64,000 nt of DNA from Phascolarctos cinereus (lineage: Eukaryota > Chordata > Mammalia > Diprotodontia > Phascolarctidae): assembly GCF_002099425.1 (NCBI RefSeq), contig NW_018343979.1, positions 3,583,501-3,647,500 of the forward strand, read 5' to 3'. The notes beneath the pieces were generated by a model. That model did not search any database. It saw only the letters and a list, made by a program, of their open reading frames with translations, and was not told the origin of the DNA. The position numbers were made by a program, and so were the translations under genes. Position 1 is the stretch's first letter; each line of letters opens with the position of its first letter. Of the stretch, positions 45,470-55,829 are shown one piece after another.

Positions 45470-45620
45470 GAATATTTCAGCTAAAATCTTGATAACTACT
45501 TGCTAAATGTGTGACCTTGGACAAACTTTTTAACATCTCAGTGTTAGTTTCCTTCTGTGCACAATGAAGGCTTTGAACAAGATGACCTCTCCATTCCCTT
45601 CCAGCTCCAGATTCTGTTGT
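45470..45620 (+). mobile_element. MIR/CORE-SINE fragment
   Basis: tgctaaatgtgtgaccttgg, gtgttagtttccttctgtgc, gaacaagatgacctctcc and ttccagctccagattctgttg. Confidence 0.65.
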
Positions 45621-46925
45621 AAGGGTAAGGGAGATAAGCCTCTACCACCATCCCAATTAATCATAGAAAACAGACATCTCAATTGAATCCATTCTATATT
45701 AGATGAAAATAGTGTTTAATCAATTTGGAAGGACCATAGATGCTTTGAATCATTGGATAAAAACACATGATGACACAGGGGAAATATTTTGTGGTTAGTT
45801 GAAGATCAAGTCATGCTTTTTAGGCTACAAATGAGAAGAGAAAACTACCTTGGAGCCAGTTGACCAAATGGCAGAGAATTCCAAATTTGAAAGCTAAGTC
45901 CAGGCTCCTGGGAGACAATTGCTTTTGTGGGGAGTTCTCTCCCTCACTCTTTCGATTAATCATTTTACCAGAGAAACTGGGCTAGTTAAAATAAGAAAGT
46001 AGAAAGAGCAATGCTGAGAGAAAAGAAAGCAGCTGAGTATCCAAAAAAGAAATTGACTGGGTTTAAGTGTCATGAAGGTCAGAAGACCTTGTAGTCCCAT
46101 AGTTGCTGGTGCTAGTGACCATTAGAATCATCAGCAGTAACCTCACTGTAGCAGCTATTGATAGCAATATATACATAAGGCGCCAAGGGATACACCTTGT
46201 ACCAAGTGGGTATGCCAGAAAAATGATACTTCTGTAATCTACAAAGCTACCAGATCTTGGAGCTCAAGAGAATTACGCATAAGGGGAAATATATGAGGAT
46301 TCCATAAAGGGAGAAAACACTAGTTTCAGCATGCAGGAGCTGTTAGTTACTTCTTTGCCACATGTGATCTCCACTGTGTTCTTCATTGCCATTGTAAATT
46401 TCCATTGTGAGCTCATTTTGTGTGAGGGGAAAATACAGCCATAGTTTGGGAACAATAATTGTTTTTTTTTAAGAACTGTCCTTGTTAAAGCTTCTTAGAA
46501 AATGCCATTTCTAAAAAAGATAAATCTGGTTTTCAATGGGAAGTATACCTGTGGGGATTCATAGAAACCTCAATAACCCTTAGGGCTTAGCTGGAAAATC
46601 CTGAGGAAGTAGTACCACTCAACTTATGGGTACCTAGGCTGCCAGTTTAAGTGAGATTCAGGGAAATACTCCTTGATCAAGTGCAACAATATAATTTTAT
46701 TTTGTTTATCTAGTCACATTTTATTTTTTTTCCAAAATGCCACCTTTCTACATAATCGATAAATAGTTTGTCTTGGTGCTTCCATGTAATCCAATTTTTC
46801 AGGAGATTGTGACTACTTTCACCTCATTAAGAGAAAATATTCAATGTTTATTTCTGTGTCAGCAGAATTTGAAGATCAAGGGTTAAATTGCCTTGCTACA
46901 GTTTTTTTTTTTTGCATTAGATATA
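45620..46925. other. No gene or clear repeat seen (1.3 kb)
   Basis: Unassigned sequence of more even composition than its surroundings, with no long frame and no terminal repeats that I can pair. A lineage-specific repeat unknown to me is possible. Confidence 0.5.
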
Positions 46926-48450
46926 TTAGCACCCACTCTTTTTTGGTATTTATTTAGTATTTTATTTTCCCCAGTTACATGTAAAAACAATTTTTAACAG
47001 TTGTTTTTAAAACTTTGAGTTTCAAATTTTCTTCCTGTCTCCCTCCCCACACTTTCCCTCATTGAGAAGGCAAGCAATTCAATGTAGGTTATACATGTGT
47101 AGTCATGCAAAACATAGTAGTCAGGATGTGAAAGAAAATAGACAAAAAAAATTCAAGAAAAAATAAAGTTAAAAAAATTATGCTTCAAGTTTGTATTCAG
47201 AGACTATCAGTTCTTTCTCTGGGGCTGGATAGCATTTTTTCATCATAATTCCTTCAGAGTTGTCATGGATCCAATGCTGTATTGCTGAGCACAGCTAAGT
47301 CATTCATAGCTGATCATCTTATGATATTGCTGTTACTTTGTACACAGTACCTTTCACTTTGTATCAGTCCATGAAAGTCTTTCCAGGTTTTTCTGAGAGC
47401 GTTCTGCTCATCATTAAAATGGTATTCCATCATAATCACATACCATAACTTGTTCAACCATTCCCCAATTGATAGGCATCCCCTTGATTTCTAATTCTTT
47501 ACCTCTAGAAAAGGGCTGCTATAAATATTTTTGTACATATAGGTCCTTTTCCTTTTTTTTTTTAATCTCTTTTGGGATATAGTTCTAGTGGTGGTATTGC
47601 TAGGTCAAAGGGTTTTATAGCCTTTTGGGCATGGTTCCAAATTGCTCTACAGAATGGTTGAATCAGTTCATAACTCTTCCAATAGTGCATTAATGTCTCA
47701 TTTTTCACAAATCCCCTTCAACATTTGTCATTTACCTTTTCTGTCCTATTAGCCAATCTAATAGGTAGTAGGTAGTACCTCAGAATTGTTTTAACTTGCA
47801 TTTCTCCAATCAATAGTGAATTAGAATATTTTTTCACAGGGCTATAGATAGTTTTGATTACTTCATCTGAAAACTAATTATATCTTTTGATCATTTATCA
47901 ATTGGGGAATGGCTATAATTTTTTATAAATTTGATTCAGTTCTCTATATGTTTGAGAAATGAAGCTTTTATCACAGACACTTGCTTCAATTTCTTTTGCA
48001 GTTAGTATTGCTAACTGTATTTCCCTCCATCTTATTCCCCCCCCACCCTTGTTTATTCTATCCTCTCTATACTTTTACCCCATCCCTCCTCAAAATTGTT
48101 TTGCTTCTGACTACCCCCTCCCCCAATCTGTCCTCCCTTCTATCACTAATCCCCTTTCTCTTATCCTCTTTCCCTCCTACTTTTAATTAGGGTAAGATAG
48201 ATTTCTATACCCAATTGCATATGTATGTTAATCACTCTTTGATCTGATTCTGATGAGAATAAGGTTCACTCATTTCCCCTCACCCCCCTCTTCTTCCCTT
48301 CCACTGTAAAAGTTTTTTTCCTTGCCTCTTTTATGTGAGATAATTTACCCCATTCTACCTCTCCCTTTCTCTTTCTCCCAGTACATTCCTTTTTCTCACT
48401 CCTTAATTTTATTTTTTAGATATCATTCCTTTATATTCAATTCAGCAAAT
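46925..48450 (-). mobile_element. L1 with most of ORF2 missing, antisense
   Basis: Reading the minus strand: spacer (48450 to about 48000, sharing gagaggtagaatggggtaaa with the half-L1s), then ORF2 C-terminal part (about 47985 to 47250) and 3'UTR (to 46925). The join near 47985-48010 takes spacer/ORF2-start sequence straight into the C-terminal block equivalent to the human SSDKGLISRIYNELKQIY. The endonuclease and reverse transcriptase are absent. The copy is also missing ORF1 and the 5'UTR. Confidence 0.8.
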
Positions 48451-48629
48451 TATAGATGCTATATAAATGCTAGCTATTACCCAAATTGCCTCAACATATC
48501 TAAAGGCCCACCTTGAGATCTTCCAGAATGAGATCCTAGCACATGAAAGATTCCTATTTTACTCAGGAAAATAAAATTTCATAATCTGTGATACATCAGG
48601 GAAAAAGAGAGAGATTTTCAAGAAGAGAT

Positions 48630-48785
48630 TGAGACTTAGTTTCCATCTACTCTGAATGTCATATATATGTTGTCTCTTCCATTTGAATATGAAGTCAGGG
48701 ACTGTGACTTTCTTATTATCTGTAACAATTATAACACAGTGCCTGGCAGACAGCAAGTGCTCAGTAAATACTTGTTGGCCAAATG
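48630..48785 (+). mobile_element. L2/MIR 3'-end fragment
   Basis: gaagtcagggactgtgactt, acacagtgcctggcagacag, gtgctcagtaaatacttgttgg. Confidence 0.7.
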
Positions 48786-48814
48786 GTTTGTAAAACTGGA
48801 CATTGATTAGTAGT

Positions 48815-49071
48815 GTTGTTGTTCACTCATCTTTCAGTCATGTCTGACTCTTAATGACCTTATTTGGGGTTTTCTTGGCAAAGATACTAGAGCGGTTTGC
48901 CATTTCCTTCTGCAGCTTGTTTTATAGATAAGGAAAGTGAGGCAAACAGGGTTAAGTGACTTGTCCAGGGTTACACAGCTAGTAAGTGTCTGAGGTCAGA
49001 TTTGAACTCAGGAAGATAAGTCTTTTTGACTCCAACTCCAGAACTTTATCCACTGTGCCAACTAGCTGCCC
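48815..49071 (-). mobile_element. Mar1-type SINE
   Basis: gtgttgttgttcactcatctttcagtcatgtctgactc (in part) is the RTE tail complement. The CORE follows, and the head complement closes with ccactgtgccaactagctgccc. Full length. Confidence 0.9.
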
Positions 49072-49194
49072 TAGGAATTAGGAACTAATTGGGAACTTAT
49101 TTGGAATAAGAATTATTAACAGGCAGCAGTATTAATGTCCTTCCTTTTGGAATACCAGATAAAAAATCTGATATTCAACATACCTAGTGATTCT

Positions 49195-49490
49195 TAGGAT
49201 ATTATTAAATGAACACCACATAGCACTTTAAGGTTAGCAAAGTATTTTATGTGCATTAGCCCTTAGCACAGTGCCTGAAACACAGTAGGTGCTATATAAA
49301 TTTTTATTCCTTTCCCATCCTCCCCTTCAGTTGAGTCTCACCACAAACTTAGGTGATAGGTCATATGGGCTCAGAGAGGTTTATCAACTTGCCCATGGTT
49401 GTACAACCAGTACATGTGAGAGGTTGCATTTGATTCCAGGTCTTCTGGACTCTGTATCCAGCATTCTATCTATGTATCATGCTGTTTCTC
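49195..49490 (-). mobile_element. MIR/L2 mosaic fragment
   Basis: Antisense MIR words (catagcactttaaggttagc, gctcagagaggtttatcaac) are broken by a short sense L2 end (cagtgcctgaaacacagtagg). Exact limits unsure. Confidence 0.5.
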
Positions 49491-49954
49491 AAATGGCCAT
49501 CCTGTTGATGTTTAGCAAATACTTAGTGATTAATCAATGTATGAGTAATAAAGCTTTGGGCAAATGTCTGTGGAGGTTATATTTTGACATGTTTATCATC
49601 ATGTGTCTTGTAGTTGTAAGCTTGCTTTATAACATATGTCAATATCATAAGCATTTATAAAGTGAATTACTTGAAAGCAATTCATTTTACAATATGTGAC
49701 TGGCTTTTGTTGGTTCCAGTTTCTTTTTATGTAAAGATTCATAAAGTTGTTTTCCCTCTCTTTTTTAAAGGCATAATAGAGAACAAAAGTCAAGGGATTT
49801 TATTACTGGCTGATATACACAATGAAATAGGAAAGAGAGCCAAGAAGGTGGTGGATAATTACCTTACTTTCTTGACTTAACTTTTCTTCTTGCTCAACTT
49901 GATTCGTGTAATAATAAATAAGGATCTTGGGAGTTAGGTGAGCTTGGTAGGCTG

Positions 49955-49957
<3 letters not shown>

Positions 49958-50035
<78 letters not shown>
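49958..50035. repeat. (TC)n(TG)n compound microsatellite
   Basis: About 24 TC units run without a break into about 15 TG units, ending in gcacacac. Polypurine/polypyrimidine next to alternating purine/pyrimidine. Confidence 0.98.
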
Positions 50036-50036
<1 letters not shown>

Positions 50037-50329
50037 ACACACAGATATAGTAGAATATTCAGAATTATTCTGGTAAGGGCAATTTGAAGGATCTTCAGAA
50101 AAGGTTAAATGGGAATGACAATGAATATTTAATCTTGATTGTGATAATTGTCTGGGACTAAAGACTTTAAATCTGTCCCAGACACAGGCAGTAAGAGATT
50201 AGCATTGATATTAACCTTGAGGCTGTCTGGCTAGATTCTAGGGTTTAGTATAGTGCTTGGTTCATTATTAGGTGGCTAATAAATGTTTTTTGATGTGACT
50301 TGACTTACTTTTTGCTATTTACATTTACT

Positions 50330-51073
50330 CAACTTTGAGGTTCCTCCTCATGAGACTGGTAAAATTGACAAAAGAGTAAAATTACATTTTGGAGGGGCTA
50401 TGGGAAAACAGTTACTAAGAAGTTCACTCATGGTGAAGCTATGAATTGGTTCAGCCATTCTGGAAAACAATTTGGAGCTAAGTCTCAGAAGTTACTAGAT
50501 TGGGTATAGCTTTTTTTTTTATCCTACTGTACCGTATAGTAGGCCTATACCCCAAAGAGATCAAACAAAGATGAGAAGGTAGAGGCATACTTATGGCAGC
50601 TTTTTTTTTTATAGTAGCTAAAACCTGGAAATTAAGGGGATGTTCACCTGTTTAGGAAAATTAAACAAATTATTTCATAGTGAATAATAGAATTTTACTG
50701 TGCTAAAAGAATATTGTAAAGTATAGTTTCAGAGGAAACTAGGAACACCTCCTATAAATTGATGCAGAGTGAAGTGAGCAGAACCAGGAGAATTATATAT
50801 ATATATATATATATAAAGACTATAAAGATAAACAACTTTGAAATGCTTTAAAACTGTGATCAACACAATAATATACTAGTAGTCAAAATATAACAACCAT
50901 CTCCTATCAGAGTGGAGATGTACTTAAAATGTAGAATGAGACAAACTTTTTGATATGATGAATGTTTGAATTTGTTTTGCTGGACTATGCTTATTTGTTA
51001 CAAGTTTTTTTTTGTTTTTATTGTTCAACATAGGTGGTGGGAGGGAGATATATTCTTGCAAATATAAGTAAAT
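50330..51073 (+). mobile_element. L1 LINE 3' end, sense
   Basis: ORF2 end and 3'UTR: ggttcagccattctggaaaac, cctataccccaaagagatcaa, gatgcagagtgaagtgagcagaaccagg (in part), then ttcaacataggtggtggg near the end. Contains (AT)n at 50794-50814 and two T runs that look like later expansions. Confidence 0.75.
50794..50814. repeat. (AT)n
   Basis: About ten AT units within the L1 3'UTR. Confidence 0.9.
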
Positions 51074-51075
51074 TT

Positions 51076-51312
51076 TTTGCTGTTCAGTTGTTTCAATCAT
51101 GTCCAATTCTTAGTGACCCAATTTGGAATTTTCTTGGCAAAGGCACCAACTTGCTTCTCTATTTCATTTTACAAATGAAGAATTGCGGCAAACAGGGTTC
51201 ATTGACTTGCCCAGAGTCACAAAGATAATAAATGGGACTAGATTTGCACTTGGGGAGATGTCTTCCTCACTCCAAACACAGCACTTTGTCCACTGTGCCA
51301 CCTAGTTGCTTG
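51076..51312 (-). mobile_element. Mar1-type SINE, degenerate
   Basis: gctgttcagttgtttcaatcatgtcc, ttggaattttcttggcaaag, gcggcaaacagggttcattg, ccactgtgccacctagttgc (each in part). It directly follows the L1 3' end. Confidence 0.85.
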
Positions 51313-51314
51313 TA

Positions 51315-52235
51315 TAAATAAATTCGTTTTTTTTTAAACAAAGTAAGTTACCTTGGAGATGTTTATGCATTGGGAACAGAATAATAAGGACCCAATAGAC
51401 CCCCCCTTTTTTTTTTTACTAGAAGCATCTAATAGCTGTCTTCCAGGGTGTTACCACAAGATGGAAAATCTCTCTTCCTCTATATTTACATACTTTCTAA
51501 GAATTAATAGAATTTTTGTTTTAATACTTTCCGGTAATAGAATAGTGGTTTCCTTTCAGATACCTTGGTATGGTTTATGGCCCCCAAACTCTGGGTTTGT
51601 AATAAGAAGGAAATTATAGAGATTTTAACTATGGAAAAATCCTCATTTCTAGTGGAAAATTCTGTTCAGAGTAAGAGAGTTATAATAACTAAGTCCCTTA
51701 TGAAGAAAAATTGAATTTTTCTCCTGTCACATACATTCAACTCAGAGATTTAACTTTATTTATTCTTTATTGTACTGGGAGGCAGATAAACTTTGAGATA
51801 GAAATACCACATCAAAAGGAACCATCTACAGAAAATTATCACAGGGCTCTTAATGATGACAGAAAACCATAGTCTTCCTCTCAAAATGAGAGCTTTTCCT
51901 ACTAAATAGCCTGCCTAGCATTTCATATGTTTCTTGCCCCAGTAATGAAGCTATCAAAAACGTGTAGCAAAATTAGCTTGCAGATATGTCAATTTTGCCA
52001 ATTATAAGGATTTTTATGCTATTTTAAGGAAATATTTTTTGCTGGTCTTAATTTTTAAAAGGTATAGGATTTGTGAAAAAATACTTGATTCACTTAGGTA
52101 TATATACTCTAATAACATTCATAACAAAATTGTGATCATCCCAACATCATTCAGATCATAGCACCATAAAGCTTATCCTCTTGAGATACTTTGTTGATTC
52201 TAAAACAAACAAAAAGTGTGTCCTGGAGCAATGTT
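51315..52235. other. No gene or clear repeat seen
   Basis: Unassigned. The 88-codon frame at 51353-51619 shows no domain. Confidence 0.5.
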
Positions 52236-52239
52236 ATCT

Positions 52240-52400
52240 GAGTTAGGAGCTGTGATTTCTGGGGCTACTTCTACTTCAGAGTAACTGCATGATTTTGGAA
52301 AAGTCTCAATTTTCTCATCTGTATAATAGGGAGAATATTTTCCATTATCCATCTCCCAGAGATATTGCAAAGACAAGTGAGGATCTACTTTTGAAAATTC
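52240..52400 (+). mobile_element. MIR, degenerate
   Basis: gtaactgcatgattttggaa, tctcaattttctcatctgtat and aatagggagaatattttcc. Confidence 0.55.
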
Positions 52401-52870
52401 TTTGGATAAGCTTTGTTATGAATCATATGTGGATAAATCAGAGCCTGAGAAGTATTCAACAACCTCATCTCAATCATTTCCTCCTTTTCTCTCAGTAAGT
52501 CTTATACAAGAAGCAAGTTTAACTTGTTTGATTTTGTCTTCATTGCCATATTCACCTTCTATTAGAAGTGCTAATGAGTAAGGAAAGGTTGAACAGAGGG
52601 AGTAGAAATGAAGAAAAGTAGAGGGCCTGAATTGCTATAAACTGGATCATTGATCTCTGGATAATTATTAACAATATAAATGCCAGATATTTTAAATTGT
52701 GCAGCCATGAGAAATATTCCAAGAAAGAAATGGACAATCTTTCTTCAGAGAAGCAGTTATTGTCAAGATGAAGCTAATAGTGATGCTAATAAAAGCTATA
52801 ATGATAAAAATAGATTAAGCGCTAAAGCAATGCTTTGTATTTTCAAAAGCGTGCAAATCAATATTGGGTC
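52400..52870. other. No gene or clear repeat seen
   Basis: Unassigned AT-rich sequence. Confidence 0.5.
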
Positions 52871-52874
52871 TATT

Positions 52875-53345
52875 TAATTCAATTAAATGCAACACACATT
52901 TATTTCATGTTTATACTATATACAAAGCAATGTACTAGTAGCTAGGGAATCAAAAATTTGTAAAATGGCGTCCTTGGCCCTCATAAAATTTGCTATTTAG
53001 AAGTGCCAACATATGTACAAAATAGCATAATGCAAGTTGGGAAATAATTTAAGTTCATGGGAGAGGTCAAAGAGAGGGGTCTGGGTGAACTGAGTAAGAA
53101 GAAATTCTTTCTGTTGGAGTCTGATAAGGCAATGAAGAGGAAGTTCCACCTGAGGTTAGTTTTGAATAAGAAGGATTTCAGTAGAGGAACTATGGTTGGA
53201 ATCCATAACAGGAAGCATACGACACGTTTGAAAGGGGGCGAAAATCAGTGTGGAGAGGGAACAGGAAAAAAAAATATAGTGGAATAGGCCACATTTGAGT
53301 TTGTCCAGAGCAAAGCGTGTGAGAAAGAGAACACTGTGAAATTTG
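52875..53345 (-). mobile_element. L2 LINE fragment, antisense, degenerate
   Basis: It begins at the L2 terminus (tttatactatatacaaagca, tagctagggaatcaaaaatt), then gtccttggccctcataaaat and the ttgaataagaaggatttcag block. Confidence 0.55.
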
Positions 53346-53729
53346 AATGGAGAGGTGTATTGTGAATACTACATGTGTGGCAGGTCAGCGTTCACAATCC
53401 AATTTTATAGATGGAGGGACAAAAGACCATAGAAACATGGAGATAAAAGACAAAATCAGAGTTAGTATTTCTAATAATTTGCTCAGGTCACTGAGCTATG
53501 ATTATGGTAAACAAAAATGGTATGGTTAAAAAAAATCATTAGCTCACTGCAGGCACTAAACAAAACAAGCCAATTTGGTCATACAGAAAAATTATGAAAT
53601 AATTGCTAAACTCCTGGACAAATGTGGAAGCCTCTCTTCATCTATAAGTTCAAGAATTATTCGTTAATTTACTAGTTTCCTATATCTCCCACATAAGCTG
53701 TCTGAAGAAGTTAGTTTTTAAAAGCTCAT

Positions 53730-53870
53730 ATAGTGGCAATTAGTTGGCACAGTGGATAGAGCACTGACTCTGGAATCAGGAAGAGCTGAATTCAAATCTG
53801 GCCTCAGACATGACATTTACTAGCTGTGTGACCTTGGGCAAGTCACTTGACTCTGATTGCCTCACCAAAA
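53730..53870 (+). mobile_element. CORE-SINE
   Basis: ttggcacagtggatagagcac, ctggaatcaggaagagctgaattc, tagctgtgtgaccttgggc, aagtcacttgactctgattgcctcacc (in part). Confidence 0.88.
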
Positions 53871-53874
53871 GAAA

Positions 53875-54310
53875 AAATCAGAGTGAGTGGAAATGAAGTA
53901 TCCTTCATGAGTGGGAGAGCCAGGTTGTCATCCTTTTGTGCTCAACCACACAGGGGCATGACATTATTAGGAATCTTTGTATTCAGTGACATATCAAATA
54001 GCAGCAAAGAGATGGGAGCTCAGTGTACATCCTGCGGAAATTCTGAGACACCCATAATATGATGCCACGTTGTCCCTTTTAAAGCTAAGTGGTTCATTCT
54101 CTCCTAGCTAAAATGTTCTTTGCCATGACGATCTTTGATAGGGCATGTAATTCAATCATATATATTATAAAGATGGCCACTGAGGAAAAGTGAAAGCTTT
54201 TGTACTGGATCCCCAAGTCATTTTCTTAGTAAATCTTTTTGTGTGTTCGAAGAAGGCTGCTGTTACCATATATGCTGATTTTGCATCAGTCTTCAAATCT
54301 TATTTCTCTT
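53875..54310. other. No gene or clear repeat seen
   Basis: Unassigned sequence. Confidence 0.5.
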
Positions 54311-54314
54311 TCCT

Positions 54315-54545
54315 TCTCCTTTTTCAATAAACATTTATTAAGCACTTATTATGTGGCAGACACTGAGCTAGGCATCAGATATACAAAAACAAAAGTGAAA
54401 TTAGTCCCTGTTTTCACAGAGTTTGAGACCCAGGCAGAGGGAACACATACTGAAGGAGGCAATAGAAGCTGGGTTGGATCATTTCAACAAATGTTGCCTT
54501 TGTTTTTGTACCCCCAGCACCCAAGAAAATACCTACCACATAGCA
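54315..54545 (-). mobile_element. L2 terminal fragment, antisense
   Basis: aataaacatttattaagcacttattatgtggcagacactg (in part) and gtccctgttttcacagagtttgag. Confidence 0.65.
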
Positions 54546-54574
54546 GAAATTACATATATGCTTGCTGATTGATT

Positions 54575-54955
54575 GAATTCAGCAAACTTTATGCTAGGTG
54601 CTGGGGATTCAAAGGCAAAAGGTAATGGTAGGTGCCCTTAAGGAGCTCACGTTGAAGATTGGGAGACATATCCAGAAGAGGGTGGACTATTATTTTCCTG
54701 CTTCACAGGGAAACAAACATTTTAGCTTAATTTAAGAAAGATTTACTGAGTCTTATGTGGGTGCTACAAGGGACACAGATTAATATGACATGGTCTTTGT
54801 CCTCAAGAAATGCAAAAGTAACAGTAACATAAAACAGAATATGAAAAATAGTGAGGCACAAGGTACAATAGGAATGAAGTAAAAAGTTCAGAGGAGGTGG
54901 GGGAGGGGATTTGAGAAGGCTCCACACTGTCAAATTTCAATCTCTGTGTACATGT
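54575..54955 (-). mobile_element. Two further antisense L2 ends
   Basis: 54575-54670 (tgctaggtgctggggattcaa, cccttaaggagctcacgttg) and 54730-54830 (gatttactgagtcttatgtgg, tttgtcctcaagaaatgc) each restart from the L2 terminus. Confidence 0.55.
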
Positions 54956-54959
54956 CCTA

Positions 54960-55085
54960 ACTTCTCCAATATAAGTAAGCTCCTTGAGGAAAGGACTCCG
55001 TTGTTTGTATCTTTGTATTCCCAGAATCTAGCACAGTGCCTTCCGCACAATAGCTAGCTACTTGACAAATGCTTGTGGGATTGAA
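54960..55085 (+). mobile_element. L2 3'-end fragment, sense
   Basis: gtaagctccttgaggaaagg, cagaatctagcacagtgcct, acttgacaaatgcttgtggg. Confidence 0.7.
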
Positions 55086-55820
55086 TTTAATTGAAAATGT
55101 ACACAGATAAGTAAATACAAGATAATTTATAGAGGGAGAAAGAGCATGATCAGCTTGGAGAAATCCAGAAAGGAGGTGGTACCTGGACTGAGCAAACAAT
55201 TCTGAGAGGCAGAGGTGAGAAGGCAATGACTTCCAGTCATAGGAATAACTTAAGTAAGCTAAGGCATAGGTAGGAGTTGGAATGTTATGTAGAGCTGTGT
55301 TCTGCTAAATGTTTAACTATCAGCTCTCTTGGGGGGGGAAATAGTGCTAGATACATTTTAAGTTTACCTTGTATTACTAAGATTTCTCCATTTTCTTAAA
55401 TCCAGATAAAAGGATGGGGAATCTGTGGCTTTGAGGCCACAGGTAGCTCTCAAGGTCCTCAAGTGTGGCCCTTTGATTGATTCCCATTCCTCACCCTTGG
55501 TAGATAATCAACAAAATAATAAATAAAGCTCTAGTTTGCCTGTTTCCAAGGTGAATGTCAAAACAGAAAATTTTAAAATTGGTTCTAAAGAACCATTCTG
55601 AGCTGGCTCTAGCACTGCCATGGAACAAGTAGGTCACTTTGGTTGGAATTTAGAGTTCATGGATGGGAGTAACATGCAATTTTTAAAAAGAAGATTAGAA
55701 GCAGATTGTGGAGAGAATTAAAATTTAGGAAAAGAAGTTCATACTTTATCCGAGAGGCAGTAGGGAGTCACTGAAAATTTTTGGTGCAGAGAGTCATATA
55801 GTCAGACTATGGTCAATCCA
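55086..55820 (-). mobile_element. L2 LINE pieces, antisense, around a DNA-transposon-like piece
   Basis: 55086-55320 (aattctgagaggcagaggtgag, gacttccagtcataggaataac) and 55655-55820 (gaggcagtagggagtcactg, gtgcagagagtcatatagtcag) are L2-like. A non-L2 piece lies between them. Confidence 0.55.
55410..55500 (+). mobile_element. hAT-like DNA transposon end, fragment
   Basis: ggatggggaatctgtggctt, tgaggccacaggtagctctc and tcctcaagtgtggccctttgattga resemble the terminal part of mammalian hAT elements with a caggggtggggaacctgc-type end. Only one end is seen. Confidence 0.45.
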
Positions 55821-55829
55821 ATTGGGTAG

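Noticed and set aside
49289-49660. 123-codon frame
   Set aside because: It runs through a MIR/L2 mosaic; the translation is repeat-derived.
53057-53287. 76-codon frame in a GAA-rich stretch
   Set aside because: Antisense L2 sequence reads as lysine/glutamate-rich peptides by composition.
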